From the NCBI GenBank assembly GCA_017539635.1, contig JAFYCQ010000070.1, positions 1-6,152 of the forward strand: a stretch of 6,152 nucleotides of DNA. Reading direction: 5' to 3'. Both the position numbers and the translations under genes were made by a program. The first letter of the stretch is position 1. Every line of letters starts with the position of its first letter. Shown here piece after piece: positions 6,086 to 6,152 of the stretch. The stretch comes from Oscillospiraceae bacterium. GTDB lineage: Bacteria > Bacillota > Clostridia > Oscillospirales > Oscillospiraceae. Below the pieces are notes generated by a model that was not told the DNA's origin, made no database searches, and was given only the letters and a program-made list of their open reading frames with translations.

Positions 6086-6152
6086 ATTCCAGTACAAGCC
6101 TGCAGTCGTAACCGCTCTCTGTATCCGTTATGACGGAGACGATCCGGTCGAA
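6084..6152 (-). CDS. C-terminal end of an unidentified convergent gene (partial)
   Basis: Read on the minus strand, the last 69 bases give an open frame of 22 residues, starting FDRIVSVITDTESG and ending CRLVLE. It stops at a TAA whose bases overlap the terminator T tract (6084-6086). The gene would begin outside the window. The composition looks like real protein (GTC, ATC, GAC, CTG codons as in the neighbours) and the position is ideal for a convergent gene sharing the terminator. The piece is too short to name or to prove coding; another minus-strand frame is also open over this stretch. No function is proposed. Confidence 0.5.
   Translation of the reverse strand, partial: FDRIVSVITDTESGYDCRLVLE

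Noticed and set aside
5315..6097. Long minus-strand open frame (260 codons) opposite the CsaB domain
   Set aside because: It lies entirely antisense to a well-supported enzyme, is rich in His/Gly/Pro as expected of a shadow frame in GC-rich DNA, shows no family motif and begins on the far side of the terminator.
1..6152. tRNA, rRNA, riboswitch, CRISPR, insertion sequence or attachment-site signals
   Set aside because: Reading through, I saw no repeat arrays, transposase motifs, terminal inverted repeats or structured RNA candidates other than the terminator hairpin. Coding is essentially continuous.

Overview
The window reads as a stretch of a GC-rich Gram-positive genome, most likely a Clostridia-type Firmicute (Oscillospiraceae-like). 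This placement is an inference. It rests on strong AGGAGG-type Shine-Dalgarno sites, on a gene set (MurJ tail, O-antigen-ligase-family membrane protein, GT4 glycosyltransferase, two DUF4330 proteins, CsaB) that I associate from memory with Firmicutes cell-wall loci, and on the absence of lipopolysaccharide-type genes. CsaB and DUF4330 also occur in cyanobacteria and some other phyla, so the assignment is not certain.

Layout: positions 1-6043 form one densely packed plus-strand operon with almost no intergenic DNA. (1) At 3-317 is the C-terminal end of a MurJ/MviN-family lipid-linked sugar flippase, cut by the window edge. (2) At 310-1737 is a polytopic O-antigen ligase/polymerase-family protein. 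(3) At 1734-2858 is a GT4 glycosyltransferase. (4) At 2845-3342 and (5) at 3348-3845 are two divergent DUF4330 single-pass membrane proteins, both 165 residues long. (6) At 3842-6043 is a 733-residue fusion of a GT4-like glycosyltransferase to a CsaB-type polysaccharide pyruvyl transferase. Consecutive genes overlap by 8, 4, 14 and 4 bp, and the one gap is 5 bp, which points to translational coupling and leaves no room for internal promoters between genes. A strong A-stem-loop-T terminator at 6044-6085 closes the operon. It looks bidirectional: a minus-strand reading frame entering from the right edge ends in a TAA inside its T tract (6084-6152), so a convergent gene probably lies beyond the window.

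How the genes may work together: the likely product is a secondary cell-wall polysaccharide carrying ketal-pyruvate, the ligand that SLH-domain (S-layer) proteins bind in organisms with CsaB. In this model the two glycosyltransferase domains build or extend a lipid-linked glycan in the cytoplasm, the CsaB domain adds pyruvate from phosphoenolpyruvate, the flippase moves lipid-linked intermediates outward, and the O-antigen-ligase-family protein polymerises or attaches the glycan outside. The DUF4330 pair has no assigned function but sits between the sugar enzymes, with predicted extracytoplasmic domains, so a role in export, assembly or attachment is plausible.

The points most worth following up are the GT4-CsaB fusion, the tandem DUF4330 pair, the loss of the first glutamate of the usual EX7E motif in the fused glycosyltransferase, and the long basic N-terminal extension of the ligase/polymerase. 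I found no RNA genes, mobile elements, CRISPR arrays or riboswitches, and no stretch over 300 bases lacks a gene.
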